DNA of 64,000 bases from Phocaeicola_A sp036804505 (lineage in GTDB: Bacteria > Bacteroidota > Bacteroidia > Bacteroidales > Bacteroidaceae), in the NCBI GenBank assembly GCA_036804505.1, contig DAIRSI010000014.1, positions 35,395 to 99,394 of the forward strand. The letters are read 5' to 3'. The notes beneath the pieces are model-generated. The model saw only the letters and a program-made list of their open reading frames with translations, was not told the DNA's origin and made no database searches. The position numbers were made by a program, and so were the translations under genes. Of this stretch, positions 46,486 to 56,441 are shown one piece after another. The first letter of the stretch is position 1. Each line of letters begins with the position of its first letter.

Positions 46486-47481
46486 ATGAAAGAGATATTA
46501 TCTCGCTTGTTTAATCGTGAAACCTTGACAAGCGAAGAAACCAAGGGAATCTTGCTCAATATAACGAAGGATAAATACAGCGAGGCACAGATAGCTGCCA
46601 TGCTTGCCATTTTCCAGATGAGAGGTATCACAGTGGATGAACTGCTCGGATTCCGTGATGCTTTGATGACTACTCGCATTCCAGTGGATTTGGATGCCTA
46701 TAAACCTATCGATATTGTAGGTACCGGAGGCGATGGAAAGAATACATTCAATATTTCCACTTGTGCTTGCTTTGTAGTGGCGGGTGCCGGTTATAAAGTT
46801 GCCAAGCATGGCAATTACGGAGCTACTTCGGTGAGCGGTGCCAGCAATGTCATTGAACAGCACGGTATCAAGTTTACCAATGAGCAGGATAAACTGACTC
46901 GTTCCATGGAGGAATGCGGAATTGTATATATGCATGCCCAATTATTTAATCCTGCTATGAAGTTTGTCGGTCCGGTGCGTAAGGCATTGGCTGTCCGTAC
47001 TATTTTTAATCTGCTGGGTCCGTTGGTAAACCCATGTAAACCCGCCTATCAATTGCTTGGAGTTGCTGATTTGGCACAAATGCGTCTTTATACCAACGTG
47101 CTACAGAAAATGGGTGTTGGCTTTGCCGTGGTAAGTAGTCTGGATTGTTATGATGAAATATCACTCACCAGTGAGTTCAAGGTTGCCACCAATCACTATG
47201 AGAGCATTTTCCGTCCAGAGGATTTAGGCTTTACCCATGTGGAGCAACTGGAACTTTTCGGAGGGGAAACCAAGGAGGCAGCAGCCAGAATTTTCGATGA
47301 CGTATTGATGAATCAGGCCACGGAAGCTCAGAAACAATGTGTCATTGCCAATGCTGCCTTTGCCATTCAGGCCATAGAGCCGCAGAAAAGTATTCAGGAC
47401 TGTGTAGGTATTGCCCGTGAATCTTTGGAAAGTGGAAAGGCTTTGGCTACGCTAAAGAAATTTATTGAAATCAATAGCTGA
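46486..47481 (+). CDS. trpD: Anthranilate phosphoribosyltransferase
   Basis: 331 residues. Transfers phosphoribosyl from PRPP to anthranilate. PRPP-binding GTGGDGKNTFNIST at about residues 79-92, then KHGNYGATSVSGASNVIEQHG, and FNLLGPLVNPC. Length is normal for the unfused enzyme. 14 bp from trpG. The next gene starts 10 bp after its stop. Confidence 0.97.
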   Translation: MKEILSRLFNRETLTSEETKGILLNITKDKYSEAQIAAMLAIFQMRGITVDELLGFRDALMTTRIPVDLDAYKPIDIVGTGGDGKNTFNISTCACFVVAGAGYKVAKHGNYGATSVSGASNVIEQHGIKFTNEQDKLTRSMEECGIVYMHAQLFNPAMKFVGPVRKALAVRTIFNLLGPLVNPCKPAYQLLGVADLAQMRLYTNVLQKMGVGFAVVSSLDCYDEISLTSEFKVATNHYESIFRPEDLGFTHVEQLELFGGETKEAAARIFDDVLMNQATEAQKQCVIANAAFAIQAIEPQKSIQDCVGIARESLESGKALATLKKFIEINS

Positions 47482-47491
47482 TTTGTTGAAA

Positions 47492-48286
47492 ATGAAAGAT
47501 ATACTGATAGATATAGTTAATAATAAGCGTCTCGAAGTTGCCAGCCATAAGGAAGTTGTTTCTTCTTCTAATCTCATTTCCATGATACAGGAATGTACTC
47601 ATGAACCGGTCAGTATGCGTCAGAGTCTTGCAGCTTCGCCAACCGGTATTATTGCCGAATTCAAGAGAAAGTCACCTTCCAAAGGATGGATTCATGAAGA
47701 TGCTTTGCCGGAGATTGTTTCTCCTGATTATGAAAAGGCCGGTGCGTCGGCTTTATCAGTCCTCACGGATGAAAAATACTTCGGCGGTTCGCTTAATTAT
47801 CTTCGCCGTGTTCGTGAATTGGTGCATTTACCTGTTTTGCGCAAGGATTTCATCATCGATGAATATCAGTTGCTGGAGGCACGTCAGGCAGGTGCAGATG
47901 CCGTTCTATTGATTGCCGCTTGTCTGTCACAGGAGGAATGTGTTCGTTTGGCGGTCAAGGCTCATGAACTTGGTTTGGAAACTTTGCTAGAAATTCATTC
48001 GGAGTCGGAACTGGATTATGTCACCGACGAGGTGGATATGGTAGGTGTGAACAACCGAAATCTGGGAACTTTTCATACGGATGTACAGAATTCTTTTCAT
48101 TTAGCCGGAAGACTGCCTGAGGACAAACTTTTGGTTTCGGAAAGCGGAATTTCCGATGTTGAGACAATCCTTCAACTTCGTGAAGTCGGATTCAGAGGTT
48201 TTCTCATCGGTGAAACTTTCATGAAAGAAGCCGATCCCGGACAAGCGCTGGAATTATTTCTCGCACAAGTAAAAGCTGTAAGATAA
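47492..48286 (+). CDS. trpC: Indole-3-glycerol phosphate synthase
   Basis: 264 residues from the ATG at 47492 (MKDILIDIVNNKR); a TTG start at 47465 would overlap trpD and is rejected. TIM barrel converting carboxyphenylamino-deoxyribulose phosphate to indole-glycerol phosphate. Motifs IIAEFKRKSPSKGWI, LSVLTDEKYFGGS, LRKDFIIDEYQL, VGVNNRNLGTF and SESGISDVE hold the catalytic Lys and Glu residues. Not fused to trpF. Its stop shares one base with the trpF start (TAATG). Confidence 0.96.
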   Translation: MKDILIDIVNNKRLEVASHKEVVSSSNLISMIQECTHEPVSMRQSLAASPTGIIAEFKRKSPSKGWIHEDALPEIVSPDYEKAGASALSVLTDEKYFGGSLNYLRRVRELVHLPVLRKDFIIDEYQLLEARQAGADAVLLIAACLSQEECVRLAVKAHELGLETLLEIHSESELDYVTDEVDMVGVNNRNLGTFHTDVQNSFHLAGRLPEDKLLVSESGISDVETILQLREVGFRGFLIGETFMKEADPGQALELFLAQVKAVR

Positions 48287-48906
48287 TGAATAGAGACTTG
48301 ATTGTGAAGGTCTGCGGAATGCGTGATGCAGATAATATCAGGCAGGTAGAACCGCTTGTTGACTGGATGGGGTTTATTTTTGCTCCCCGTTCTCCTCGGT
48401 TCGTGGCAGATATGCCCTCCTATTTGCCTTCCAAAGCTAAGCGTGTAGGTGTCTTTGTGAATGACACGGAAGAGAGCATCATGAAGTATATCAAAGAATA
48501 TTGCCTTGATTTTATTCAGCTTCACGGAGCGGAATCTCCTGAGTTCTGTACACGGCTGAAAGCCGATGGACTTCATCTGGTTAAAGCGTTCCCGATATCT
48601 TCGGCTGAAGATTTGAAAACGACATTTCTTTATGAGAATGCTTGTGATTATTTTCTCTTCGATACCAAGTGTCCTACTGATGGTGGCTCAGGCAAACTTT
48701 TTGACTGGTCTGTTCTCGATACCTACAAGGGCTCGGTGCCATTTTTTTTGAGTGGTGGTCTGGGAGAGGAAACGGCAGAAAATCTTCGCGGATTCTCGCA
48801 TCCCCGATGGTGCGGAATTGATTTGAACAGTCGGTTCGAAATAGCTCCGGGAAGGAAAGATGCAGGACGGATAGATAATTTTTTGCAATCAGTTTTTAAT
48901 AAGTAG
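48286..48906 (+). CDS. trpF: Phosphoribosylanthranilate isomerase
   Basis: 206 residues. Isomerises phosphoribosylanthranilate before TrpC. Catalytic Cys in VKVCGMRDADNI and Asp in LFDTKCPTDGGSG; WMGFIFAPRSPRFV and DFIQLHGAE are conserved. The GIDLNSRFEIAPGRKDAGRI end closes the barrel. The one-base overlap with trpC implies translational coupling. 22 bp to trpA. Confidence 0.96.
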   Translation: MNRDLIVKVCGMRDADNIRQVEPLVDWMGFIFAPRSPRFVADMPSYLPSKAKRVGVFVNDTEESIMKYIKEYCLDFIQLHGAESPEFCTRLKADGLHLVKAFPISSAEDLKTTFLYENACDYFLFDTKCPTDGGSGKLFDWSVLDTYKGSVPFFLSGGLGEETAENLRGFSHPRWCGIDLNSRFEIAPGRKDAGRIDNFLQSVFNK

Positions 48907-48928
48907 AATAATAAAAATAAAAAATATC

Positions 48929-49702
48929 ATGAATAGAATTAACCAATTGTTTGATGGAAGTCATAAAAATATTCTTTCCATCTATTTCTGTGCGGGAACT
49001 CCGGTTCTCGACGGTACAGTGAATACTCTTCGTGCTTTGCAGAGTCATGGCGTGGGTATGGTAGAGATCGGAATTCCTTTCAGTGACCCGATGGCCGACG
49101 GTCCTGTCATTCAGAATGCAGCAACTCAAGCACTCCGCAACGGGATGACCCTGCGGCTGCTTTTTTCCCAACTCAAGGATGTTCGCAAGGAAATCTACAT
49201 TCCGTTGATACTTATGGGATATCTTAACCCTATTATGCAGTATGGATTCGAGCATTTCTGTCAGTCATGTAAGGAAGCGGGCATAGACGGAGTCATTATC
49301 CCCGATCTGCCTTTCAAGGACTATATGGATAGCTACAAGGCGATAGCAGATAAGTACGATGTCAAGGTCATTATGCTTATAACACCCGAAACGAGTGTGG
49401 AACGTATCCGTCTTATCGACGAGCATACTGATGGTTTCATCTATATGGTTTCATCTGCTTCGACCACCGGAGCGCAGAAAGATTTCAACGCTTCCAAACA
49501 AGCCTATTTCAAGTATGTGGACGAGCTTCATCTGCGCAATCCTCGCATGGTAGGTTTCGGAATATCCAACAAACAGACTTTTGAAGCAGCTTGTGCCAAT
49601 GCTTCCGGAGGTATCATCGGCAGCAAATTTGTCACTTTGCTCGACGAGGCAAAGGGTGATGCCGTTCAAGCGATTGAGAAGCTTTGTCAAGCGCTTCGTT
49701 GA
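48929..49702 (+). CDS. trpA: Tryptophan synthase alpha chain
   Basis: 257 residues. Cleaves indole-glycerol phosphate and channels indole to TrpB. Catalytic Glu in VEIGIPFSDPMADGP and the loop Asp (GVIIPDLPFKD) are present; FIYMVSSASTTGAQ and GFGISNKQTF are conserved. Last gene of the operon. Its final 71 bp (49632-49702) overlap the convergent SulP gene, so the protein C-termini are encoded on both strands of the same DNA. Confidence 0.96.
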   Translation: MNRINQLFDGSHKNILSIYFCAGTPVLDGTVNTLRALQSHGVGMVEIGIPFSDPMADGPVIQNAATQALRNGMTLRLLFSQLKDVRKEIYIPLILMGYLNPIMQYGFEHFCQSCKEAGIDGVIIPDLPFKDYMDSYKAIADKYDVKVIMLITPETSVERIRLIDEHTDGFIYMVSSASTTGAQKDFNASKQAYFKYVDELHLRNPRMVGFGISNKQTFEAACANASGGIIGSKFVTLLDEAKGDAVQAIEKLCQALR

Positions 49703-51341
49703 TGTTGCTGCAGATATTCTCCTGACCCAGTAGTTCATAGAAACCCGACTTTTCCAATACTTGATGTACTTTCTCGTTGACTCCTGAAAGAACCACTGTG
49801 ATGCCTTGTTTGCGACACATGCGGCAAAGGTTGGTGAGGTTATGGATGCCTGTGGAATCGATAAATGCCACTTTTCTCATGCGGATGATGCGCACTTGGG
49901 GACGATTGCCCAGCTCCTGCATAATTTCTTCGAATTTATTGGCAATACCGAAAAAATAAGGACCGTTGATTTCATATACCTCCACTCCTTTCGGAATGAC
50001 CAGGTGTTCTTCATGAACTTCGGCGTCTGTTTCTTTGTTCGGATCTATTTCGTTGGTGATTACCGATATTTCGGTTGTCTCCATCACCCTTCGTATGAAG
50101 AGGACGCAAGCAATGAGCAAGCCCACTTCAATAGCGATGGTAAGGTCGAATATTACGGTAAGGAAGAAAGTAATCAGCAGTACTGTTACATCCGACTTCG
50201 GATTGTTGAACAAAGCCCTGAATGTGCGCCATCCGCTCATGTTGTAAGATACTATCACCAGTACTCCTGCTAGGCATGTCATCGGAATATATTGGGCAAG
50301 AGGCATGAAGAACAGCAGAATCAGAAGCAGAACCACAGCATGTACAATACCTGCAACCGGTGTTTTCCCTCCATTGTTGATGTTTGTCATGGTACGTGCA
50401 ATGGCTCCTGTGGCGGGTATTCCTCCGAACAGCGGAGTAATCAGGTTGGCGGCTCCTTGAGCAATCAGCTCCATATTGGAGTCATGATGGTCGCCTATCA
50501 CACCGTCGGCAACCGTAGCCGAAAGCAGGGATTCTATAGCTCCCAGTACGGCGATGGTCACAGCTACCGGAAAAAGATTTTTGACAGCTTCCCAATCCAG
50601 TTGGGGAACAGCTACTGCAGGCAGTTGTGACTGGATGGTAAATCGGTCGCCTATGGTATCAATGCAGTTTATTCCGGTATATGATTTCAGCAGATATACT
50701 CCTGCCGTAACAACTACAATGGCAATGAGTGAGCCTGGAATCTTTTTCGATATTTTCGGAGACAAGGCTATGATAGCAACACTTACCGTAGTTACTGAAG
50801 CGTTCCACCAGTTCACCGTATCAAAATGGCGGAAATACATTATCCATTTACCGATAAAATCACCTGGCACGGCTTCTCCGCCAAAGTCCAGCCCGAATAT
50901 ATCAGCTATCTGTGTGGTGAATATGGTGACAGCTATACCGCTGGTGAAACCAACTATAATGGGATAAGGAATGAATTTGATGACTGCTCCCAATTTGAAG
51001 ATACCCAGCAGGATAAGCATTACCCCCGCCATAAGAGTGGCAACTGTAAGTCCGCTGAACCCATATTGCTGGATGATTCCGTAGACAATCACGATGAAGG
51101 CACCGGTGGGTCCGCCAATCTGTACTTTGCTTCCGCCCAAGAAGGATATAATAAATCCCGCTACAATAGCTGTCACGATACCCTTTTCAGGTGTAACTCC
51201 CGAAGCTATACCAAAAGCTATGGCAAGTGGAAGGGCTACGATACCGACAATAATGCCGGACATGAGGTCGGCTGTGAATTTTTCTTTGGAATAGTCCTTT
51301 AGAGTTTTGCAAATCTTTGGCTTGAATTCAAAAGTTCTCAT
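49632..51341 (-). CDS. SulP-family anion transporter with STAS domain
   Basis: 569-residue inner-membrane transporter of inorganic anions (sulfate, bicarbonate or similar). About 11-12 membrane segments over residues 25-430, with the SulP N-terminus DLMSGIIVGIVALPLAIAFGIASG, QIGGPTGAFIVIVYGI and the conserved block ALLFGGIPATGAIARTMTN-like FGGIPATGAIARTMTN. The cytoplasmic STAS domain (about 455-555) contains KVAFIDSTGIHNL. The specific anion is unknown. A -7 box (minus strand, 51387-51394, TACCTTTG) lies 46 bp upstream. It overlaps trpA by 71 bp tail to tail. Confidence 0.92.
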   Translation of the reverse strand: MRTFEFKPKICKTLKDYSKEKFTADLMSGIIVGIVALPLAIAFGIASGVTPEKGIVTAIVAGFIISFLGGSKVQIGGPTGAFIVIVYGIIQQYGFSGLTVATLMAGVMLILLGIFKLGAVIKFIPYPIIVGFTSGIAVTIFTTQIADIFGLDFGGEAVPGDFIGKWIMYFRHFDTVNWWNASVTTVSVAIIALSPKISKKIPGSLIAIVVVTAGVYLLKSYTGINCIDTIGDRFTIQSQLPAVAVPQLDWEAVKNLFPVAVTIAVLGAIESLLSATVADGVIGDHHDSNMELIAQGAANLITPLFGGIPATGAIARTMTNINNGGKTPVAGIVHAVVLLLILLFFMPLAQYIPMTCLAGVLVIVSYNMSGWRTFRALFNNPKSDVTVLLITFFLTVIFDLTIAIEVGLLIACVLFIRRVMETTEISVITNEIDPNKETDAEVHEEHLVIPKGVEVYEINGPYFFGIANKFEEIMQELGNRPQVRIIRMRKVAFIDSTGIHNLTNLCRMCRKQGITVVLSGVNEKVHQVLEKSGFYELLGQENICSNINEALDKASQSLERHHPLPRRAK

Positions 51342-51661
51342 TATTCTATGTTGTTTTTGATATTACCCTGTTAATGAATGAAAGTGCAAAGGTACACATA
51401 AAAACCGAAAACTAAAGTAAAATGTTTATGGAAAGCATAAAAAGACAAGGCTCCATTTTTCCAATCTTACTTGGGGTGGATACTCTTGTAGGTGATAAAA
51501 TGACAAGAATTTATCTCTATAGTTGCATAAACGAAAGCAATTATTTCTTGTTTATATGGATATAAAACGAATATATATATCTTTTTGATATTTTTCTGGT
51601 TTTTTCTATACGAGTAATTTGGAATTTTGTATCTTTGCATTCATAAGAAGCGAAAAGATAT
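51342..51661. other. Intergenic region between divergent SulP and asparaginase genes
   Basis: No gene is visible. It holds the SulP -7 box (TACCTTTG, minus strand 51387-51394) and the asparaginase -7 box (TATCTTTG, 51630-51637, 25 bp before the ATG). The middle is AT-rich without clear repeats. Confidence 0.5.
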
Positions 51662-52702
51662 ATGTTTATAAGAAAATATCCTTCAGTACTGCTGATATAT
51701 ACAGGTGGAACCATCGGTATGATTCAGAACCCCGATACAGGAGCTTTGGAGTCATTCAATTTCGACCACTTGCAGAATCATGTTCCTGAACTTCGCCGCT
51801 TCAACTATCATATTTCTAATTACCAGTTCGATCCTCCTATCGATTCATCCGACATGGAACCGGCTCTTTGGGCCAAACTGGTGAAAATAATCAATTATAA
51901 TTATGAACGCTATGACGGGTTCGTGATTCTTCACGGAACAGATACCATGAGTTATACAGCTTCGGCTTTGAGTTTCATGCTCGAGAATCTTTCCAAACCG
52001 GTAATACTTACGGGAAGCCAGCTTCCCATAGGCATGTTGCGCACGGATGGAAAGGAGAACCTCATTACCGCTATTGAGATAGCTGCCGCAAAGAATCCGG
52101 ATGGTACTCCCATCGTGCCAGAAGTATGCATTTTCTTCGAAAATCATTTGTGGCGTGGAAACCGTACCACAAAAGTGAATGCCGAGAATTTCAGTGCATT
52201 CAGTTCTTTTAATTATCCCGAATTGGCAACGGCAGGCATTCATATCAATTATTTCAAAGATCGCATTCATCAGCCCGATTATACAAAAGCCTTGAAACCA
52301 CATTACATATTTGATACGAATGTGATTGTGCTTACTTTGTTTCCCGGAATACAACAGAATATTGTTTCGCAGGTACTTCACATTTCAGGCTTGCGGGCAG
52401 TCGTGATAAGGACTTTCGGTTCCGGCAATGCACCGCAGAAGGCATGGCTTGTCAATGAATTGAAAGCGGCAGTAGAACGGGGCATCGTAATAGTGAATAT
52501 CAGCCAGTGTCTTTCGGGTGCTGTGGAAATGGGGCGTTACGAAACGGGACTTCATTTGCAGGAAGCCGGTGTTATCAGCGGACATGACAGTACGGTGGAA
52601 TCTGCATTGGCAAAACTGATGATTCTCATCGGTCACGGACTCACTCCTGCTGAAATCAGATACAAAATGAATACTTCTCAATGCGGGGAAATTACAGTAT
52701 AA
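51662..52702 (+). CDS. ansA: Type I (cytoplasmic) L-asparaginase
   Basis: 346 residues, no signal peptide, hydrolysing asparagine to aspartate and ammonia. Nucleophile Thr in IYTGGTIGM near residue 16; second catalytic set in VILHGTDTMSYTAS; VILTGSQLPIGMLRTDGKENL and KVNAENFSAFSS are conserved. The absence of a signal fits the low-affinity cytosolic type. A single gene with its own -7 box; the thioesterase 62 bp downstream has another. Confidence 0.95.
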   Translation: MFIRKYPSVLLIYTGGTIGMIQNPDTGALESFNFDHLQNHVPELRRFNYHISNYQFDPPIDSSDMEPALWAKLVKIINYNYERYDGFVILHGTDTMSYTASALSFMLENLSKPVILTGSQLPIGMLRTDGKENLITAIEIAAAKNPDGTPIVPEVCIFFENHLWRGNRTTKVNAENFSAFSSFNYPELATAGIHINYFKDRIHQPDYTKALKPHYIFDTNVIVLTLFPGIQQNIVSQVLHISGLRAVVIRTFGSGNAPQKAWLVNELKAAVERGIVIVNISQCLSGAVEMGRYETGLHLQEAGVISGHDSTVESALAKLMILIGHGLTPAEIRYKMNTSQCGEITV

Positions 52703-52737
52703 GTTTGGGAAAAATGTGATATTATCAAGAAAAGCGT

Positions 52738-52745
52738 TACCTTTG
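52738..52745 (+). promoter_or_regulatory. -7 element of the thioesterase-MATE unit
   Basis: TACCTTTG, matching TAnnTTTG, 19 bp before the ATG at 52765. Confidence 0.5.
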
Positions 52746-52764
52746 CATTCAACTAAGTGAGATT

Positions 52765-53172
52765 ATGGATATTAAAGAGTTTTTCTCGAATGACCGCTAT
52801 GCGGCCAGCACGGGTGTGGAATTGCTTCAGGTGAAGCAAGGTTTTTCGCGTGCCCGTATGGAAATAAAGCCGGAACATTGGAACGGAGCCGGAGTGTGTC
52901 AGGGCGGTGCCATCTTCACCCTTGCCGATTTGGCGGCTGCTGCAGCCGTGAACAGTCATGGAACGCTTACGCTTTCCATTACAGCCGAAGTTCATTTTTT
53001 CCGTGCCGAAAGCAAAGGATTTCTTTATGCTGAGGCCCATGAAATTTATAATCATGGCAAACTTGCCCACTGCCGTGTGGATATCACTAATGAAAACGGA
53101 GATTTGGTGGCAGCATTTAGCAGTATGGGATATCACAAAAGGGATGTTCTTCCTATTGATAAAGTGGAATAA
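52765..53172 (+). CDS. PaaI-type hotdog-fold thioesterase
   Basis: 135 residues. Hotdog thioesterase that hydrolyses acyl-CoA, probably aromatic or short-chain. The active-site region is GAGVCQGGAIFTLADLAAAAAVNS, in which the Asp of TLADLA corresponds to the catalytic residue of PaaI. LSITAEVHFFRAESKGFLYAEA is typical. The MATE gene starts 14 bp after its stop, so they are co-transcribed, though no functional link is obvious. Confidence 0.9.
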   Translation: MDIKEFFSNDRYAASTGVELLQVKQGFSRARMEIKPEHWNGAGVCQGGAIFTLADLAAAAAVNSHGTLTLSITAEVHFFRAESKGFLYAEAHEIYNHGKLAHCRVDITNENGDLVAAFSSMGYHKRDVLPIDKVE

Positions 53173-53186
53173 CCGTAAGTTAGTCT

Positions 53187-54536
53187 ATGGCATCTACCAG
53201 AGAAATGACAGCGGGACGCCCGTTGCCTCAGATACTTAACTTTGCCGTTCCCTTACTCTTGGGGAATCTTCTGCAACAGACCTATTCTCTTGTGGATGCG
53301 GCCATTGTGGGAAAGTTCCTGGGCATTAATGCATTGGCATCGGTAGGTGCAAGTTCCTCAGTGATTTTTCTTATTCTGGGTTTCTGCAACGGATGTTGCG
53401 GCGGATTTGGTATTCCCGTGGCACAGAAGTTCGGTGCACGTGATTATAGCACCATGCGCAGCTACGTAAGTGTCAGTTTGCAGCTATCCATGGCTATGTC
53501 CGTTGTGATTGCCATAATTACCAGCATGTTGTGCGGAGATATCCTTACAATGATGAGTACACCTCAGAATATCTTTCACGATGCCTATCTTTATTTGCTC
53601 ATTACTTTTATAGGGGTGCCGTTCACGTTCTTTTATAATTTGCTTTCCAGCATCATTCGTGCATTGGGCGACAGCAAAACCCCTTTCTGGTTTCTGCTTT
53701 TTTCCACGGTACTCAATATCATACTCGATCTTTTCTGTATTCTGGTTCTTGGCTGGGGTGTTGCCGGCGCTGCTATTGCAACGGTAGTTTCACAGGGCGT
53801 TTCGGCCATTCTCTGTTTTGGCTACATGAATCGTCGCTTCCCCATTCTGAAGGGAACACCGCACGAAAAGAAGTTCCGATGGACACTAGCGCGTACCCTA
53901 TTATATATAGGTGTACCTATGGGATTGCAGTTTTCCATTACCGCCATTGGCAGTATCATGCTGCAGAGTGCCAATAATGCTTTGGGTACGGCATGTGTGG
54001 CAGCTTTCACCGCAGCCATGCGCATTAAAATGTTCTGTATGACGCCTCTTGAAAGTCTGGGCATTGCCATGGCTACCTATAGTGGACAGAACTATGGTGC
54101 CGGAAAGCCGGCACGTATCTGGCAAGGCATCAAGGCCGCCACTCTGCTCATGTTGGGTTATTCCGCAGTGATGGCACTTGTGTTGTGGACGGGCGCCCGC
54201 ACTTTTTCCCTGTTATTTGTGGATTCGTCGGAAACACAGATACTCGATAATACAGCTTTGTTCCTTCATGTTTCTGTGAGCTTCTTCCCTATTCTCGGTT
54301 TGCTTTGCATCTTGAGATATACCATACAGGGTACCGGATATACTAATCTGGCCATGTTCTCGGGAGTGTCCGAAATGATTGCCCGCATTCTGGTTAGCAT
54401 TTTTGCCGTACCGGCTTTCGGCTATGCAGCCGTTTGTTTTGGCGATCCAACAGCCTGGATTGCGGCAAACATGTTTCTTATTCCGGCATTCTACTGGGTT
54501 TATAAAAGAATACGACCGACGGGAAAGCCTGTTTAA
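53187..54536 (+). CDS. MATE-family efflux transporter
   Basis: 449 residues, about 12 membrane segments, exporting cationic drugs or metabolites by sodium or proton exchange. Family signs: ILNFAVPLLLGNLLQQTYSLVDAAIVGKFLG at the start with the internally repeated second half (VPMGLQFSITAIGSIMLQSANNALG), and YSGQNYGAGKPARI. 14 bp downstream of the thioesterase. It overlaps the convergent regulator gene by 4 bp. Confidence 0.93.
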   Translation: MASTREMTAGRPLPQILNFAVPLLLGNLLQQTYSLVDAAIVGKFLGINALASVGASSSVIFLILGFCNGCCGGFGIPVAQKFGARDYSTMRSYVSVSLQLSMAMSVVIAIITSMLCGDILTMMSTPQNIFHDAYLYLLITFIGVPFTFFYNLLSSIIRALGDSKTPFWFLLFSTVLNIILDLFCILVLGWGVAGAAIATVVSQGVSAILCFGYMNRRFPILKGTPHEKKFRWTLARTLLYIGVPMGLQFSITAIGSIMLQSANNALGTACVAAFTAAMRIKMFCMTPLESLGIAMATYSGQNYGAGKPARIWQGIKAATLLMLGYSAVMALVLWTGARTFSLLFVDSSETQILDNTALFLHVSVSFFPILGLLCILRYTIQGTGYTNLAMFSGVSEMIARILVSIFAVPAFGYAAVCFGDPTAWIAANMFLIPAFYWVYKRIRPTGKPV

Positions 54537-56317
54537 TTAGGCTTTTTACGGTATTGTGTAGGTGTCTGCTTATATAGTTCCTTGAAAGAGCGCGAGAAAT
54601 AACCGAGATCAGGGAATCCGCAATTATAGGCTATTTCATTGACAGGCATATCGGTTCCCGAAAGCAGTTTCTTTGCTTTTTCCATTCTCACCTGCATGAT
54701 ATATACCGAGGTGCTGATACCGGTGATGGCCTTTGTCTTGCGGTTTAGTTGGGAAAGACTCATACACATCTTGTCGGCCAGATTTTCGGAGTTGAAATTG
54801 AAACTTTCCATATTGGCATAAATGGTATCGGTGAGGTGGTTGATGAAATTCTGATCAGCTATTGACAATTGCACTTGTTCGCTTTTGTCTCCAAATATAG
54901 CGCGAGTATATTTTTCTCTGAGCAACCTTCTTTGTTCCAGAAGGCTTGAAATGCGTATGCACAATTCTTCAGCATTGAAAGGTTTGTGCAGGTATGCATC
55001 GGCTCCTGCTTCCAATCCCTTCATGCGGTCCTTGTCTTCTGTTTTTGCAGTAATGATGATGATTGGAATGTGGCTGAGAGTTTCGGAGGAACGGACCTGG
55101 CTACAGAGTTCATAACCGTCCATGCCCGGCATCATAAGGTCGGTGATAATCAGGTCGGGCATCAGTTCATTGGCTTTATTGAGTCCTTCTTGCCCGTTAC
55201 GTGCATAAATCAGCTCATACTGTTTGTCGAGCAGCGAGCCGATGTAGAGTGCTACATCGGAATTATCTTCCACGATAAGGATGCTTGTCTTGTTTTCGGA
55301 GGAATCCTCATTGTCTGTTTCCGGCAAGGAGGGCATGGTCTCCCCGTCTTTCATAAGAGGCTTTTCGGTTTTATCTTCCGGTTCCCATTTTTTCAGAATG
55401 TCTTCACGATGATGAATGGGCAGTTTCACTGTGATGATACTCCCTTTTCCTACTGCGCTTTCCAATCCGATAGTACCTTCCAGTGTCTTTGTCATCTGTT
55501 TCACAAGCGAAAGGCCCACTCCGGTTCCGATATTGGAAGTCGGAGTCTGTCCCTGATAGAAAGCATCGAATATATGGGGTATGTCTGCAGGATTGATTCC
55601 CGAACCGTCATCAGCGACAGTGATAATCAATTCCTTGTTGTTGGCATTGGTCATGGTTACAACTACATGCCCGTTTTTTGAGGTGAACTTCAGTGCGTTC
55701 GATAAGAGATTGCGAACTATTTTTCCCAGATATTCGGGAACGAAATCCATTTCTATATGAACATCCGAAGTTGCAAATTTCAGTTGTATCAGTTTTTGTT
55801 CCGCATAAATCTGGTATGTTTCAATCATCATCCGGATATATGTTACTACATCTCCCTTGTGCCAGTCAGGTTTTCCTATGGCGGAGCGTATTTTCGATAT
55901 GTCGAGCAGTTGGTTCACGAGGTCTAGCAGATTGCATCCTTGCCGGGTTATCATTTTGCCCAACTGTTCATTGCTCAGGTTTCTTTCCCGGTTGCCAAGC
56001 TGTTCAGCCAGTCCCAGAATGACGGTGAGCGGAGTGCGGAATTCGTGAGTGATATTTGTAAAGAAAGAGTTCCTCACTTCTTCCAACTGCCGGGCTGCCT
56101 TCTGGCTGCGCAGACGTATTTTCAGTGCATAGGCCAGCAGGGCAGCTATGGCTAAGGTAAGTGTCAGACCTCCAAGGCCCATAATAAGAATGAAGTTTTT
56201 TGTATGTTTCTCTATCAGATAGTTCTGTTCAGCCTCTTCCATATTCTGTCTGTTCTTTTCTCTGAAATAATTCACCCTCAGGTTTTGCAGATGGCTTTGG
56301 TTTTTTTCATTGTTCAC
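54533..56317 (-). pseudogene. Hybrid two-component regulator, kinase-receiver-AraC part (3' part of a frameshifted gene)
   Basis: The open frame runs well upstream of 56317, to a TGA just before 56490, and continues the TPR-type protein encoded at 56442-57374. From the GTG at 56317: membrane segment (about 42-66), HisKA with His91 (NITHEFRTPLTV), HATPase_c (LSNALKFTS, DDGSGINP, GTGVGLSLV), receiver (ILIVEDNSDV; Asp in LIITDLMMPG; Lys in LHKPF) and a C-terminal AraC helix-turn-helix (VNEIAYNCGFPDLGYFSRSFK). This is the one-protein Bacteroides hybrid system. Restoring the loss of one AT unit at 56465-56471 gives a single protein of about 947 residues. It is divergent from the lipoprotein operon at 57754 and is its likely regulator. 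The 287-or-more-residue C-terminal part could still act only if re-initiated or shifted. Confidence 0.8.
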
Positions 56318-56441
56318 GCTGTCAGAGTATTCCTGGCTTTTCAGGTAAGTCTCAAGGGCTTTGTGGCAGTTTCCTTCCTTTCGGTAGCAAAGATAGCGTA
56401 GATTATATACGTCTGCCAGATGTTCCAGCGAATTTATTTTT

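Noticed and set aside
48286..48286. Frameshifted trpC-trpF fusion
   Set aside because: The one-base overlap joins two complete genes of normal length; it is coupling, not a broken fusion.
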